Positions 51,835-60,287 of a DNA stretch of 64,000 nt are shown here, one piece after another. The stretch comes from Desulfomicrobium apsheronum. GTDB taxonomy: Bacteria > Desulfobacterota > Desulfovibrionia > Desulfovibrionales > Desulfomicrobiaceae. The notes below the pieces were generated by a model that saw nothing but the letters and a program-made list of their open reading frames with translations, ran no database searches and was not told where the DNA came from. The stretch is taken from assembly GCF_900114115.1 (NCBI RefSeq), contig NZ_FORX01000021.1:23253-87252 (forward strand), read 5' to 3'. A program made the position numbers and the translations under genes. Each line of letters opens with the position of its first letter. Positions within the stretch are counted from its first letter, which is position 1.

Positions 51835-52845
51835 ATGGCCTGCGAGATGAACCCGGTCAACAACGTCCATGACACACTCTTCCGTCAAACCATGAGCCAC
51901 AAGGATGTGGCTGCGGACTTTCTTCGCAACTACCTGCCCGAAAGCGTGACCAGGCACTTGCTTCTCGACACGCTGTCCATCGGCAAGGACACCTTTGTAG
52001 GCGGGGATCAACGAGAACATTATTCAGACATGCTTTACTCGGTTCGGCTTGCGGGCGGGAAATCTGCGTACGTGTACCTGCTTTTTGAACACAAGAGCAG
52101 CCCCGACCGTTTTGTCGCGCTGCAACTGTTGCGCTACATGCTCGAAATCTGGGAGCTTAATCGCAAGCAGAACAAGGGCGCAAAGACCTTGCCGCTCATC
52201 CTTCCCATAGTTGTCTATCACGGCAGAACCCGCAGGCAGGCCGTCAGACTTCTGGAACTCATGGACCTGCCGGATTCGGACCTTGGTCGATACGTGCCGG
52301 ATTTCGATCAGGCCTTTTATGATTTTTCTCCGGACTCGGAGGAAGAGATCAAAGGGGCCATCCTCTTGCGCCTGGCGCTGACCTGCCTGAGGGCCAAGAA
52401 CAAACCGACCGTTGAGCGACATGTGCGTGAGATCTTCCGGATGTTGCGCGAACTCGGAGATGACGCACCTTCGCTGCAATGGCTGACGACCATTGCAGGA
52501 TACGTGTTTCAGACCATGGACATCGACCGTGACGTCATGCACACTATCGTCAGAGAAACTCTCGGACCGGGAAAGGAGGATGCAGTCATGACACTTGCGG
52601 AACGTTTACGCAGTGAAGGTCGGACGGAAGGGCGAATGCAGGGACAGACGGAAGGACGGCTGGAAGGCGAAGTTCTGGGACGGTACGCGGTGCTCCAGCG
52701 CCAACTCGCCAAGCGCTTCGGCCGGGGCATCCTGGATCTCCAGACCCAGGAGCGTCTGCGCACCGCCACGGCCGGGCAACTCGATCTCTGGGCCGAGCGC
52801 ATCCTGGACGCAAGAACAATCGAGGATGTGTTCCGCGAATATTAG
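51835..52845 (+). CDS. Rpn-family recombination-promoting nuclease (PD-(D/E)XK)
   Basis: A protein of about 336 residues of the Rpn/YhgA (transposase_31) family. NNVHDTLFRQTM at the start, and the nuclease core DMLYSVRLAGGKSAYVYLLF followed by EHKSS, with the Asp and Glu-x-Lys of a PD-(D/E)XK site. The tail contains the G-R-x-E-G repeats (GRTEGRMQGQTEGRLEGE) usual for Rpn proteins. Rpn proteins cut DNA and promote RecA-independent transfer. The start is uncertain; ATG 51847 and GTG 51790 are alternatives, with no convincing ribosome site. Confidence 0.85.
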   Translation: MACEMNPVNNVHDTLFRQTMSHKDVAADFLRNYLPESVTRHLLLDTLSIGKDTFVGGDQREHYSDMLYSVRLAGGKSAYVYLLFEHKSSPDRFVALQLLRYMLEIWELNRKQNKGAKTLPLILPIVVYHGRTRRQAVRLLELMDLPDSDLGRYVPDFDQAFYDFSPDSEEEIKGAILLRLALTCLRAKNKPTVERHVREIFRMLRELGDDAPSLQWLTTIAGYVFQTMDIDRDVMHTIVRETLGPGKEDAVMTLAERLRSEGRTEGRMQGQTEGRLEGEVLGRYAVLQRQLAKRFGRGILDLQTQERLRTATAGQLDLWAERILDARTIEDVFREY

Positions 52846-52979
52846 GCCTTTCCGCATACAACAGATTGTCATTGATGCCTTATCTATCTCTATATAACGT
52901 TTAGCGTATCAACGTATCGGTTCAGAGCTTCCGTCAGCAGATCCACTGATGATCAAGGCAAAGTGGAGCAGCATGGGGC

Positions 52980-53140
52980 AAATCTGCCGTTTGCTTTTGT
53001 CAAGGGCATGTATAGTAAATTTTATTGCTAGATATTTCCTGATTCTTCTAATTACAAGTTCGATTGGGGGCTGGCATTAACTCGATCGAAAATCAAAACT
53101 CCAGTACACCAGTATTTCCAATAAAACTCACCGTCGAAAC
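52980..53140 (-). pseudogene. duplicated 3' end of the NERD gene plus following gene
   Basis: Bases 52980-53140 align with 55232-55388 at roughly 80-85% identity. On the minus strand the copy reads VSTVSFIGNTGVLEF-stop, the C-terminus of the NERD protein, then a frameshifted version of the small downstream protein (LVIRRIRKYLAIKFTIHALD). It is a decayed duplicate that lost everything upstream. Confidence 0.8.
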
Positions 53141-53255
53141 ATTTCAGCGGGTTCCGCAGCGGACAGGGAGACCACATCGACCTCTGGAACGGTTATGGAA
53201 CCAAGTAGGGCGAGTATTTTCAAGAGTCCGGGGAGGTTTGGTTTTGGCCGCTGCA

Positions 53256-53678
53256 ATGAATATCTTTGTGGGGATGTGTGTGGCCTTCCTGCTTATGTCC
53301 GGATGGCTCTGGGCCGAAGGCACGGCTGAATGCGTTCAGGTTTCCGGGGTTGACGTGTGCATCAGTGATGGCTCGGTCCGTTACGGAGAAAATCAGGACC
53401 GGCTTGACGCCGTATTTTCGGAGCGGGCGGTCTTCGGTGTTGACGCATGCGGGGCACCGCAGGTCGTTCGGACCGGGAAGGGGAGTGTCGTTGCGGTTGT
53501 AGATTCCAGCGCAGTGCATGGCAGTGGGGAATGCAAAACGACAGTGCGCGGAATTCTGGTCACACATGACGGGAAGGTCCGGCTTTGCCCAAAGGTTCAG
53601 AATGTTTCGAGCTGTTCCCGTGGGCCATGGGACGAGAAAATGTTTGTTGTGTTCGGAAATTCAGTGCTGGAAAAGTAA
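53256..53678 (+). CDS. secreted cysteine-containing protein, unknown
   Basis: A 140-residue protein with a signal peptide (about residues 1-20, MNIFVGMCVAFLLMSGWLWA) and a mature part with several cysteines (AECVQVSGVDVC, DACGA, GECKT, RLCPKVQNVSSC). ATG 53256 is chosen because the upstream frame to 53064 overlaps the decayed NERD copy; a TTG at 53244 has a better spaced GGGGAGG. Unknown function; it has a partial duplicate upstream at 51640-51693. Confidence 0.6.
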   Translation: MNIFVGMCVAFLLMSGWLWAEGTAECVQVSGVDVCISDGSVRYGENQDRLDAVFSERAVFGVDACGAPQVVRTGKGSVVAVVDSSAVHGSGECKTTVRGILVTHDGKVRLCPKVQNVSSCSRGPWDEKMFVVFGNSVLEK

Positions 53679-54113
53679 TTGGCTCTGGACGCATTGTGCT
53701 GGTCAACTTTCGGGTTGGGATCGGGGGAGGGCGGAGCGGCAAGTGTGAATGGGGTTCCTTTTGCGGGAAATAATCGAAATTCCTGTCGCAGACCCAGTCC
53801 ACTCAGCCAGTTCAGCCTGGATCGACTACATACAACCCCTCCAAGTTGCTCAAATGGGCATACTTACCGGCTTAGAAACGATTTATGTTGCTATATTTCA
53901 GGTTATTGAATATAAAATTCGCAAATTTTCAAACAAAAATCCCGTTCTAACGCCCCCCCAAGCCCATTTTTGAATAAAAAGATCCATTATTTCAATATAC
54001 TGTTGGTCTCCGAGACTCAGCCCCTCGTAAAAGGTCGCTGGCTTGAACTAAATCCGACAGACCTGCACCCCGTTAAAAGGGCGACTGTCAGATCAAGTAT
54101 GAACTACTACAAC
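53679..54113. other. intergenic region, no supported gene
   Basis: About 435 bases, AT-rich at its right end. A 74-codon plus-strand frame (53749-53973) is possible but has no ribosome site or recognisable family. I see no RNA gene or repeat. Confidence 0.45.
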
Positions 54114-55001
54114 TTAAGCGTCACTCTCGGCTGATTCAGCCATGGGGATCTGAGACACTACCGACTCCAGCAACCGTCTATATTCAAGATAGCAGGCTCG
54201 TGCCAACTCGTACTGTTCAAGATTCGCAATTCGGCCCTGCTCCAGGTCCAATGGGGGCAATCCGCCGAATCCGTAGCTCGGAACCATCTTGCCCGGTACC
54301 GTAACAAGTTTAAATGTTCCATCCGACATAGGAACGAGTTCATCGGCTGGCACCACTGCCCGCGTAATCGGGCGAGTGTATCCACGTCCGAGGCTTGGTC
54401 CGATCGTGTGACTATTTAAGTTGCGATAGTTATAGGTAGCCCTAGTGTACCTCTCTGTGTTGATTTTTTCTAACGCATCTAGAAATTCACGACTTTCAGG
54501 CCAAAAAGACGCTAACCGAAAAAGCCGTTTTTCTTTTTGCTTTCTCGATAGATTCAATGGTTTCAGTCTTTCCGGGGTCGGATCACCCTCTAGGTGGTCC
54601 TCGTAAGAGCCATCAACGCTAAGGCGTGCCTGGTGAAGCGCATTAGTGACTACTGAAGTGAAAGTATCACGAATTGAACTAGGTTTGAGCAAACACTCGT
54701 GCGCCTTCGATTCTACAAACTCTATACTTATTTCCCAAGCCGCATTATCGGAATTGGTCGCCATGACGTTATTCCAAGCATGCCAACTTACTAATGTCCA
54801 ACTCCATCCATTCAATAGGTTCGTGAGTTCTCGAAGATCAGAGCTAACCATCCATTCGCCCATCGCATGCCATTTCCGTCCCTTCAGAAAATCAAAATCA
54901 AACGGAAGGAGTTCCGTGCTCGGCTGTAAATTATCGGAGTCTAAGCATTTTAGATATTGCTCAAACCCATCTTTTAGCAAGACTACATACTCTGGCTGCA
55001 T
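54114..55001 (-). CDS. hypothetical protein, about 295 aa
   Basis: A soluble protein, low GC for this genome, with many Trp/Ser/Asn and no signal. The middle contains TYNYRNLNSHTIGPSLGRGY and a C-terminal helix QYELARACYLEYRRLLESVV. I do not recognise the family. ATG 55001 is chosen; AAGGAGG is 12 bases upstream, slightly far, and an earlier TTG at 55061 has no ribosome site. It is the last gene of the NERD transcript and, given its place in the island, may be an accessory or defence factor, but nothing proves it. Confidence 0.6.
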   Translation of the reverse strand: MQPEYVVLLKDGFEQYLKCLDSDNLQPSTELLPFDFDFLKGRKWHAMGEWMVSSDLRELTNLLNGWSWTLVSWHAWNNVMATNSDNAAWEISIEFVESKAHECLLKPSSIRDTFTSVVTNALHQARLSVDGSYEDHLEGDPTPERLKPLNLSRKQKEKRLFRLASFWPESREFLDALEKINTERYTRATYNYRNLNSHTIGPSLGRGYTRPITRAVVPADELVPMSDGTFKLVTVPGKMVPSYGFGGLPPLDLEQGRIANLEQYELARACYLEYRRLLESVVSQIPMAESAESDA

Positions 55002-55057
55002 GGTTGCGCCGCACCTCCTTGGCACTTGGGCAATTAGCTCAGTGATGCATTTATCTA

Positions 55058-55344
55058 TCAACTGGAGAAATTTATTTGTTTCTCTTCAACCCATGCAGTG
55101 AGAAATTCTTGTATTAAAGGTATAATTTTAATTAAATATTCTGATGGAGTGTTTCTACTCGCTATTTCAAATGCCATACGTTCTGCAACTTCCAACTTTG
55201 AAATGCAAAGGTGTCCTTTTGTATGGTTATCAAGTCTGCCTTTGGCTTTTCTCTAGGGCACACAGCAAATTTTATTGCTAAATATTCCCTGTTTCTCCTA
55301 ATTACAAGCTCGATTGGGCTGGCATTGAACCGGTCAAAAATCAA
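55058..55344 (-). pseudogene. frameshifted small protein gene after NERD
   Basis: From ATG 55344 (overlapping the NERD stop) the frame reads MIFDRFNASPIELVIRRNRE and YLAIKFAV, then shifts near 55258. The continuation in another frame is good coding sequence, AKGRLDNHTKGHLCISKLEV and then AERMAFEIASRNTPSEYLIK, to TGA 55058. The related copy at 52980-53060 has a different length at the same spot (KFTIHALDKSKRQ), so an indel is likely. If read through, it would be about 95 residues. Confidence 0.65.
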
Positions 55345-56426
55345 AATTCCAGCACTCCAGTATCCCCAATAAAACTCACCGTCGAAACCTCTCTCTTCCC
55401 AGTCTGCAGAATTTCCGCCTTGTAAGACCCTTTCCTGATTTCAACCTCTTCGCTCTGTCCCTCTCTGATCTCCATGCGGACCACCTCGGCGTTCTTGGTG
55501 TCGTAGAGCGTCACGTATGTGTCCTTCTTCGCCGAAAGCGTCAGTATTCCATATTCATCTGAGCGTGGGACTTTCTTTGGTTTTGGAAGTTCGTGGCGTT
55601 GAAAAACTACGGGAGCCAAGGGAGTTACGGGAGGCGCGGGAGCCGCTGGCACCGGCGTGGAAACAGTTATCGATGCAGGTGCGGCTGGTTTATGTGTGGG
55701 CGATTCTGGTGAATTCAGGAGTACGGCCACAATCAGAAAAATCCCAATTATACCTGCCATCTTCAGCAGAATGAGTTGCCGTTCCCTCTCCGTCTCGTCC
55801 TCGCTGTTTCCGAATTTTCTGTTCAGGTTGCGAACGTGCTGTCTGGATGTCTCTTGGGATCGTTCCAGCATGGTGCCGTTTATCTTGAGCAGGATACGCT
55901 GGACCTCGCTTTCCGTCATGAGGGGAGTATTCTTGGCGAGGATATGCCTTGCGAGTCGGCCTCTGTGGATGACGTTGTCCGGCATGTCTGTCTTGAACTC
56001 GGCGTCTCCGGCGAAAACGACCACGGAAAAGAGCTTGTCCTCTCCGATTTGGAGGAGAGATTCGAGTTCCTTGATGTGTTTGTAGTTCTGTCTGAGCGGA
56101 TTCTGGAACGATTTCTTGCTCTTGCCGAAGGTCTGCGTCCATTTGGGATGGTTCGGGTCTCCGAATATCCAGCCGCCCATGTTTTTGGTTTCGATGACGA
56201 AGATGCCGTATATTGAGACTATGATGTGGTCGATCTGCGTGGTGCCGTCTGCCGTGGGGAGGGTGACGTCGTGGAATTGGCGATAATCATCCTTGTCGAG
56301 TTGAGTCGAGACGGTTTGTCTCACTAGGAATTCTCCAAGCCAGCCCTTGAATGATCTTGAAGGCAGTACGCCTTTTACGATCACGATAACGATGATCGCC
56401 AAAATAATCAGCAACGGGCTTATCAT
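55341..56426 (-). CDS. NERD-domain membrane protein
   Basis: A 361-residue protein. Membrane segment at 3-19, NERD (nuclease-related) domain at about 28-150 with GWLGEFLVRQTV and QIDHIIVSIYGIFVIETKN, where Asp and Glu-x-Lys form a PD-(D/E)XK-like site, a second hydrophobic segment (about 225-243), a Pro/Ala linker and a small beta-rich C-terminal domain. NERD proteins are suspected nucleases or DNA-processing factors, often on mobile DNA. Its 3' end has a decayed duplicate at 52980-53140. The small broken gene overlaps its stop by 4 bases. Confidence 0.85.
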   Translation of the reverse strand: MISPLLIILAIIVIVIVKGVLPSRSFKGWLGEFLVRQTVSTQLDKDDYRQFHDVTLPTADGTTQIDHIIVSIYGIFVIETKNMGGWIFGDPNHPKWTQTFGKSKKSFQNPLRQNYKHIKELESLLQIGEDKLFSVVVFAGDAEFKTDMPDNVIHRGRLARHILAKNTPLMTESEVQRILLKINGTMLERSQETSRQHVRNLNRKFGNSEDETERERQLILLKMAGIIGIFLIVAVLLNSPESPTHKPAAPASITVSTPVPAAPAPPVTPLAPVVFQRHELPKPKKVPRSDEYGILTLSAKKDTYVTLYDTKNAEVVRMEIREGQSEEVEIRKGSYKAEILQTGKREVSTVSFIGDTGVLEF

Positions 56427-56710
56427 GGACCTTCCGTCAAAGATTGGGTGGCCAAAGCGGAGCTTGGCAGGGAGAGGAATGCTGCGGGGACGGCGTATTT
56501 ATTCATATAAAAAGGCTGTTGATGTACAAATTCTTATGCATAAAGAATTTGCGAATGGAGTTGATTAGCAGCACATTTTGGAAGGATCAAGGAAGGATGC
56601 CGTATGACATTGAAGAAAAGTCAGTACGTATTTATTTTCGACGTGTGACAGTATGATTCCGGTGAGGATCGTGGCCCTGAATGGATTCAAGAGGTGAGGG
56701 GGCTGGGAAA

Positions 56711-56792
56711 TAAAAAAGGTTCCGAACTGAAGTCCGGAACCTAAAGGTCCTTGGTGTCCCCACCATGATTCGAACATGGGCGAACCGGGATT
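56711..56792 (-). repeat. att-like copy 3 of tRNA-Arg 3' end
   Basis: Aligns with 59941-60022, the 3' part of the intact tRNA-Arg(CCT) and its terminator, in the same orientation with about six differences. The terminator hairpin is preserved. The tRNA 5' half is missing, so it is a right-end remnant of an integration event and the most diverged of the three. Confidence 0.85.
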
Positions 56793-57021
56793 ATTAGGAA
56801 ACATGGAGAGCGTTTTCGCTGATCTCCGCATGCCCCGAATTTGCTGTATTGCCGCCACATTACTGACAACGCTCACGAAAAAGGTGCGTCAAATTTCCCT
56901 CATTTCGTGTTGCCTGCGTGCCAAAGTACCTTGGCGCGCAGGTCCGCTTGTCTGACAACTTTTCTTGCTGACCGTGAGCAAGAAGCGTGGTAGGGGGGCG
57001 GGAAAAGGGGAGGGTGTGATC

Positions 57022-57498
57022 ATGGGTGGGCTTGCCATCGTTTGGGTGCTTTTTTTCGCCATTCTTGGAATCTGTATCTCCATCGCGCCGCTGATCATTT
57101 GGCGAAACACGAACCGCACAAACCGCTTGCTAGCCCTCATGTTGCTGCGACAAGGTGTCCCGCGTGATTCCGTTATCGAGGCGTATGATGCGTCTGGATC
57201 AAGTATCGGTGGCGTGCCCGGATCTGGCGTTGGGTTCAAGCAGGTTGCCAAGAAGACTGTTGAAAATTTCAAGCTCTCTGCCGAAGACCCTAAGCCAGCC
57301 CCCATAAAGCCGAAATCTCGCTATTGCCACCATTGCGGATCAGACGCGCCACTTGAGGCGTCCGCTTGCCCAACATGCACCAGGGAGTTGCCGGACCGTC
57401 CTGTGTTTTGTCCCAAGTGCGGGCATGAGATCTCGCACAGGCCAGAAGCATGCCCAGGATGTGGCGCCAAATACCGATACAAGGACAACCCGGCATGA
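57022..57498 (+). CDS. membrane protein with two zinc ribbons
   Basis: A 158-residue protein. N-terminal membrane segment (about 3-26), a cytoplasmic linker, and two C-terminal zinc ribbons: CHHCGSD...CPTC and CPKCGHE...CPGCG (eight cysteines). Zinc-ribbon membrane proteins of this build are frequent in mobile elements, with unknown function. ATG 57022 follows GGGGAGGG by 8 bases. It overlaps the next gene by 4 bases. Confidence 0.8.
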   Translation: MGGLAIVWVLFFAILGICISIAPLIIWRNTNRTNRLLALMLLRQGVPRDSVIEAYDASGSSIGGVPGSGVGFKQVAKKTVENFKLSAEDPKPAPIKPKSRYCHHCGSDAPLEASACPTCTRELPDRPVFCPKCGHEISHRPEACPGCGAKYRYKDNPA

Positions 57499-57962
57499 AG
57501 CGCATAGCGATCATCGCCATCACCTTGGTCGTATCCGCGGCCAGCGTCCACGCAGGTTTCAAAATGTACGGCCCGAATGGTCAGCACATGGGCAGTTCCG
57601 AGACGGCCGAAGAGCGCACCGCGCGAGAAGCAAGAGAGGCCGTTCACAGGCAGATCGTAGAGGACTATCGCAGCTCTCTCCCGCCCTTAGTCCCGCCTGC
57701 ACGCAAAACGGGTAAAAATCCATTGTCTGTCGAAGACGTAGAGAGGGGCAAGCCGCCCGTCATCGACGACGGCCCAAGGCCCGGCGGTCATCGCCGCCAC
57801 CTTTGGCGTGAGCGCACAGGTTTCAATACGCCAGCAGAGCGCACCAGATATGTGCGCGAGATCCAGCGCTTGAACCGGGAGCTTAAAAAAGAACGTGCAA
57901 AGCCCAACCCCGCCGGAGATCACCCTTCAAAGATCCGCAAGCAGTTTGCCCCTAAGTTTTAA
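57495..57962 (+). CDS. secreted hypothetical protein, 155 aa
   Basis: Signal peptide MKRIAIIAITLVVSAASVHA (1-20), then a hydrophilic, Arg/Glu/Pro-rich chain with a C-terminal basic helix (YVREIQRLNRELKKERAKPN). The first residues after the signal (FKMYGPNGQHMGSS) resemble short repeats in phage or element proteins. ATG overlaps the previous TGA by 4 bases (ATGA). Unknown function; together with the zinc-ribbon protein it forms the cargo of an element bounded by tRNA-derived repeats. Confidence 0.7.
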   Translation: MKRIAIIAITLVVSAASVHAGFKMYGPNGQHMGSSETAEERTAREAREAVHRQIVEDYRSSLPPLVPPARKTGKNPLSVEDVERGKPPVIDDGPRPGGHRRHLWRERTGFNTPAERTRYVREIQRLNRELKKERAKPNPAGDHPSKIRKQFAPKF

Positions 57963-58061
57963 ACCGCAACATACAGCACTCTCGGCGTACTCCCCGACGC
58001 GCCGCCGATGATTTGCAGCAAAGGGGTCAGGCCTGCCCTTAGCTTTTCTCGAGGACGCTAT

Positions 58062-58236
58062 TGGAACCCGTGCGCGGTGCATTGGCCAGCTTTGAGCGGT
58101 ATTTGTCGCGAATTCTTCATCGTTCGCATTCCTTGCATACCAATGCGAGGCTCGAAGGGTTCAACGGTCTGTTTATGCGGCGAGGGCCAGAGCAAGGAGA
58201 TATCGGAATGTGGAAAATTTCATCACCATGGTCGAA
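58062..58236 (+). pseudogene. ISL3-family transposase remnant
   Basis: The plus strand reads LEPVRGALASFERYLSRILH, then HTNARLEGFNGLF, and after a frameshift ARARARRYRNVENFITMV. This matches the C-terminal region of ISL3 transposases (TNARLEGxN ... ARGYRN.E.FI.M). It ends where the tRNA-derived repeat begins at 58234, so the element boundary cut through it. Confidence 0.75.
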
Positions 58237-58297
58237 GTCCGGAACCTAAAGGTCCTTGGTGCCCCCACCATGACTCGAACATGGGCTAACCGGGATT
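58234..58297 (-). repeat. att-like copy 2 of tRNA-Arg 3' end
   Basis: Nearly identical to the corresponding part of the intact tRNA-Arg(CCT) gene, from inside the terminator stem (GAAGTCCGG) to the anticodon stem (CCGGGATT), in the same orientation. Closer to the intact copy than copy 3, so it is younger. Confidence 0.88.
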
Positions 58298-58450
58298 GGA
58301 CGCGTATTATTTTGTGATACTCTTATGGGTACCGCAGAATCTGGACTTCAGCCAGAGCATAAAGTTGACTTCGTCCTTGTCCTGCTGAAGGGCGCTGATC
58401 GCGCCCATGAGATAAATATATTTGATTCCATTCCCGTCGCTGATTTTCTT

Positions 58451-58606
58451 TCACGGCAGGCGTACCCTCCCGGTCAAGAGTTCCTGTATGATTACCTGCT
58501 TGAGCATACGGGTTTTTTCCCGCCGATGCGTAAGTATCGACAGTTCTGTGTCCGAGTCCGAGAGGATTTCGACGAAGTCGGTTTGTTCGGGGCGGGTTGG
58601 AGTAGC
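58451..58606 (-). pseudogene. HsdS C-terminal remnant (type I restriction specificity)
   Basis: The minus strand just after the Fic gene reads EQTDFVEILSDSDTELSILT, then HRREKTRMLKQVIIQELLTG and RVRLP-stop. This is the conserved C-terminal helix and end (LEKTRxLKQxxxQELLTGRxRL) of HsdS specificity subunits. No start or target-recognition domains remain. Fic genes are frequently inserted in hsd operons, so the pair is a leftover of such a locus. Confidence 0.75.
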
Positions 58607-58611
58607 ATGGC

Positions 58612-59772
58612 TTATGCGGGTCGGTTGAGTGTTGGCGGGATGAAACCTTCCTCGGACAGCGCGCGGATGATGCCGCGCAACAGAAAACTGTTGCTGAAGC
58701 CCAGCGTGTACTGTCGTGCACCTTCCTTGATCGGCAGCAGCATTTTGCGCTCGACCAGCTTCCTGATCTGATATGTGCGTTGTGCCGATGTCATGCCCGG
58801 CATGGCCGGGCTCAGGTCGGAAGCCTTGGCGATGCCCGTTTGCGCTCCAACCTGAAGAATACGCGCTTCGGCCATGGTGATCAGTTCGCGTTCCCGGGCG
58901 AAGGCAATGGCGGGCAGCAGTATGTTATCGGCCAGATAGGTGAAATCAGTCAGCCGATCCACCTTGCGCAATTCATCCAGAATGCCCCGCAGCACATAGA
59001 TGCACCACGTTTCCAGACCGGCCTGAGTCCCGGCATCGGCTTTTTCCAGCATGGCGTAATAGCGGTCGCGGTCATTGCAGAACACAGCCGTGGGATTAAG
59101 TACCCGCCCTCCGGCCTGGACGTTGAAGCCGTATTTGATCAGCAGCGAGTACGTCAGCAGGCGCACCACACGTCCGTTGCCATTGCCAAAGGGGTGTATC
59201 CAGCCGAAACGATGATGGGCCAGCGCCACCTTGATCAGATCGTATTTGGGTGGATGATTCTCGTTGATGAAGGCCACCAGTTCCTGCATGTACTGCGGCA
59301 CCAGCAGGAACTCTGGAGGCAGATGTTCCGACCGTGCGATTGTGACCTGTTGACGGCGGTATGCACCGGGAGTGGCGTCGCCCTCGCGTTCCAGACTGCC
59401 GACCGTGATGGCATGCAGTTCGCGGATGAAATGTTCCGTCAGCAGATGGCCCTGTTGGACGCTTTCTTCGATGTAGGCCATGGCGGCCTCGATGTTGCCC
59501 ATTTCTCGCAGCTGATCGGGCGGAAGTTCCTGGGAACCTTCCAGCTTGCTTTCCACGTAATCGGCCAGGGTGGTGTGATTGCCTTCGATGCGGGCCGAAC
59601 CCAGACTTTCGAGCATGTGGAAGACATGCTTGAGCTGAAAAAACATCGGCGCAGGCGTGGTGCCGACTAAGTGAAGACGGCGCAGGTGTTCCAGCTCCGT
59701 CAGCACATCTACCAGCGGGGAATCAAACGCCGGGTTGAGCAGGCTCAAATCATAATGGCGAAATGTAGGCAT
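58612..59772 (-). CDS. Fic-family protein, class II
   Basis: A 386-residue AMPylase-type Fic protein. The Fic motif reads [12 protein letters not shown] near residue 192; the usual acidic residue before GNGR is Asn here. An N-terminal inhibitory motif SARIEGN (S59, E63) is present, defining class II autoinhibited proteins. The C-terminal region is a winged helix ([16 protein letters not shown]). It probably regulates itself; an inverted repeat overlaps its promoter. The HsdS remnant follows. Loss of the acidic residue could weaken catalysis. Confidence 0.9.
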   Translation of the reverse strand: MPTFRHYDLSLLNPAFDSPLVDVLTELEHLRRLHLVGTTPAPMFFQLKHVFHMLESLGSARIEGNHTTLADYVESKLEGSQELPPDQLREMGNIEAAMAYIEESVQQGHLLTEHFIRELHAITVGSLEREGDATPGAYRRQQVTIARSEHLPPEFLLVPQYMQELVAFINENHPPKYDLIKVALAHHRFGWIHPFGNGNGRVVRLLTYSLLIKYGFNVQAGGRVLNPTAVFCNDRDRYYAMLEKADAGTQAGLETWCIYVLRGILDELRKVDRLTDFTYLADNILLPAIAFARERELITMAEARILQVGAQTGIAKASDLSPAMPGMTSAQRTYQIRKLVERKMLLPIKEGARQYTLGFSNSFLLRGIIRALSEEGFIPPTLNRPA

Positions 59773-59802
59773 GTTGAAGTACTCACGCTCCTATCTTGAA
59801 TT

Positions 59803-59841
59803 TTCTGTTTTTCTTATAGAGAAAACAGAATGTTAACTCAA
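59803..59841 (-). promoter_or_regulatory. fic promoter with overlapping palindrome
   Basis: On the minus strand TTGAGT and TATAAG are separated by 17 bases (59836-59841 and 59813-59818). Inverted arms TTCTGTTTT and AAAACAGAA (59803-59811, 59822-59830) overlap the -10 element, a likely operator, possibly for the winged helix of the Fic protein itself. Confidence 0.55.
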
Positions 59842-59941
59842 GTGTTAGATCGAAGTATCTTTAATGGCGAATTTCGGCATGTTGAATCCATGCCGAAAAA
59901 CACGCATGGCAAATTTTACTGGCTGAGGGAGGCTGGTGCAT

Positions 59942-59972
59942 AAAAAAGGTTCCGAACTGAAGTCCGGAACCT
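59942..59972 (-). terminator. tRNA-Arg terminator
   Basis: GGTTCCG and its complement form a hairpin followed by six T residues on the minus strand, directly behind the tRNA gene. The same hairpin exists in repeat copy 3. Confidence 0.88.
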
Positions 59973-59981
59973 AGAGGTCCT

Positions 59982-60059
59982 TGGTGCCCCCACCATGACT
60001 CGAACATGGGCTAACCGGGATTAGGAATCCCGTGCTCTATCCACCTGAGCTATGGGGGC
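59982..60059 (-). tRNA. tRNA-Arg, anticodon CCT, integration target
   Basis: A 78-base cloverleaf with encoded CCA. Acceptor GCCCCCA/TGGGGGC, D-arm AGCTCAGGTGGATAGAGC, anticodon loop TTCCTAA, T-arm with GTTCGAGTC. Its 3' half and terminator are repeated at 58234-58297 and 56711-56792, so the 3' end served as attachment site for elements now lying to its left. The gene itself is intact. Confidence 0.95.
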
Positions 60060-60287
60060 GGTCCGTTGTGGAGCAAATTCATTAGGCGAGGCGGGGGGTA
60101 AAATCAAGCATATTTAACCTTTGAAAAATGTCTTCGCGGGCGCTTCCGGCCGGGAGGGCCCGCGTCTCTTTCCCGGGAGAGCCCAGGAACGCGTTGAACA
60201 TCCGTGCGGCTTTGTGTATTCTTGCGCAGTTGCCTGAGTTCTCATTTCGGGAAAGGCTCGCCAACGAATCAAAACGGGTGAAAATCG

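Noticed and set aside
53064..53255. N-terminal extension of the secreted cysteine protein
   Set aside because: The extension coincides with the decayed NERD copy on the other strand and lacks a ribosome site; the signal peptide begins at 53256.
58323..58771. Overlapping 130-150 codon frames on both strands after the Fic gene
   Set aside because: The HsdS-like frame on the minus strand explains the sequence better; the other frames have no family resemblance.
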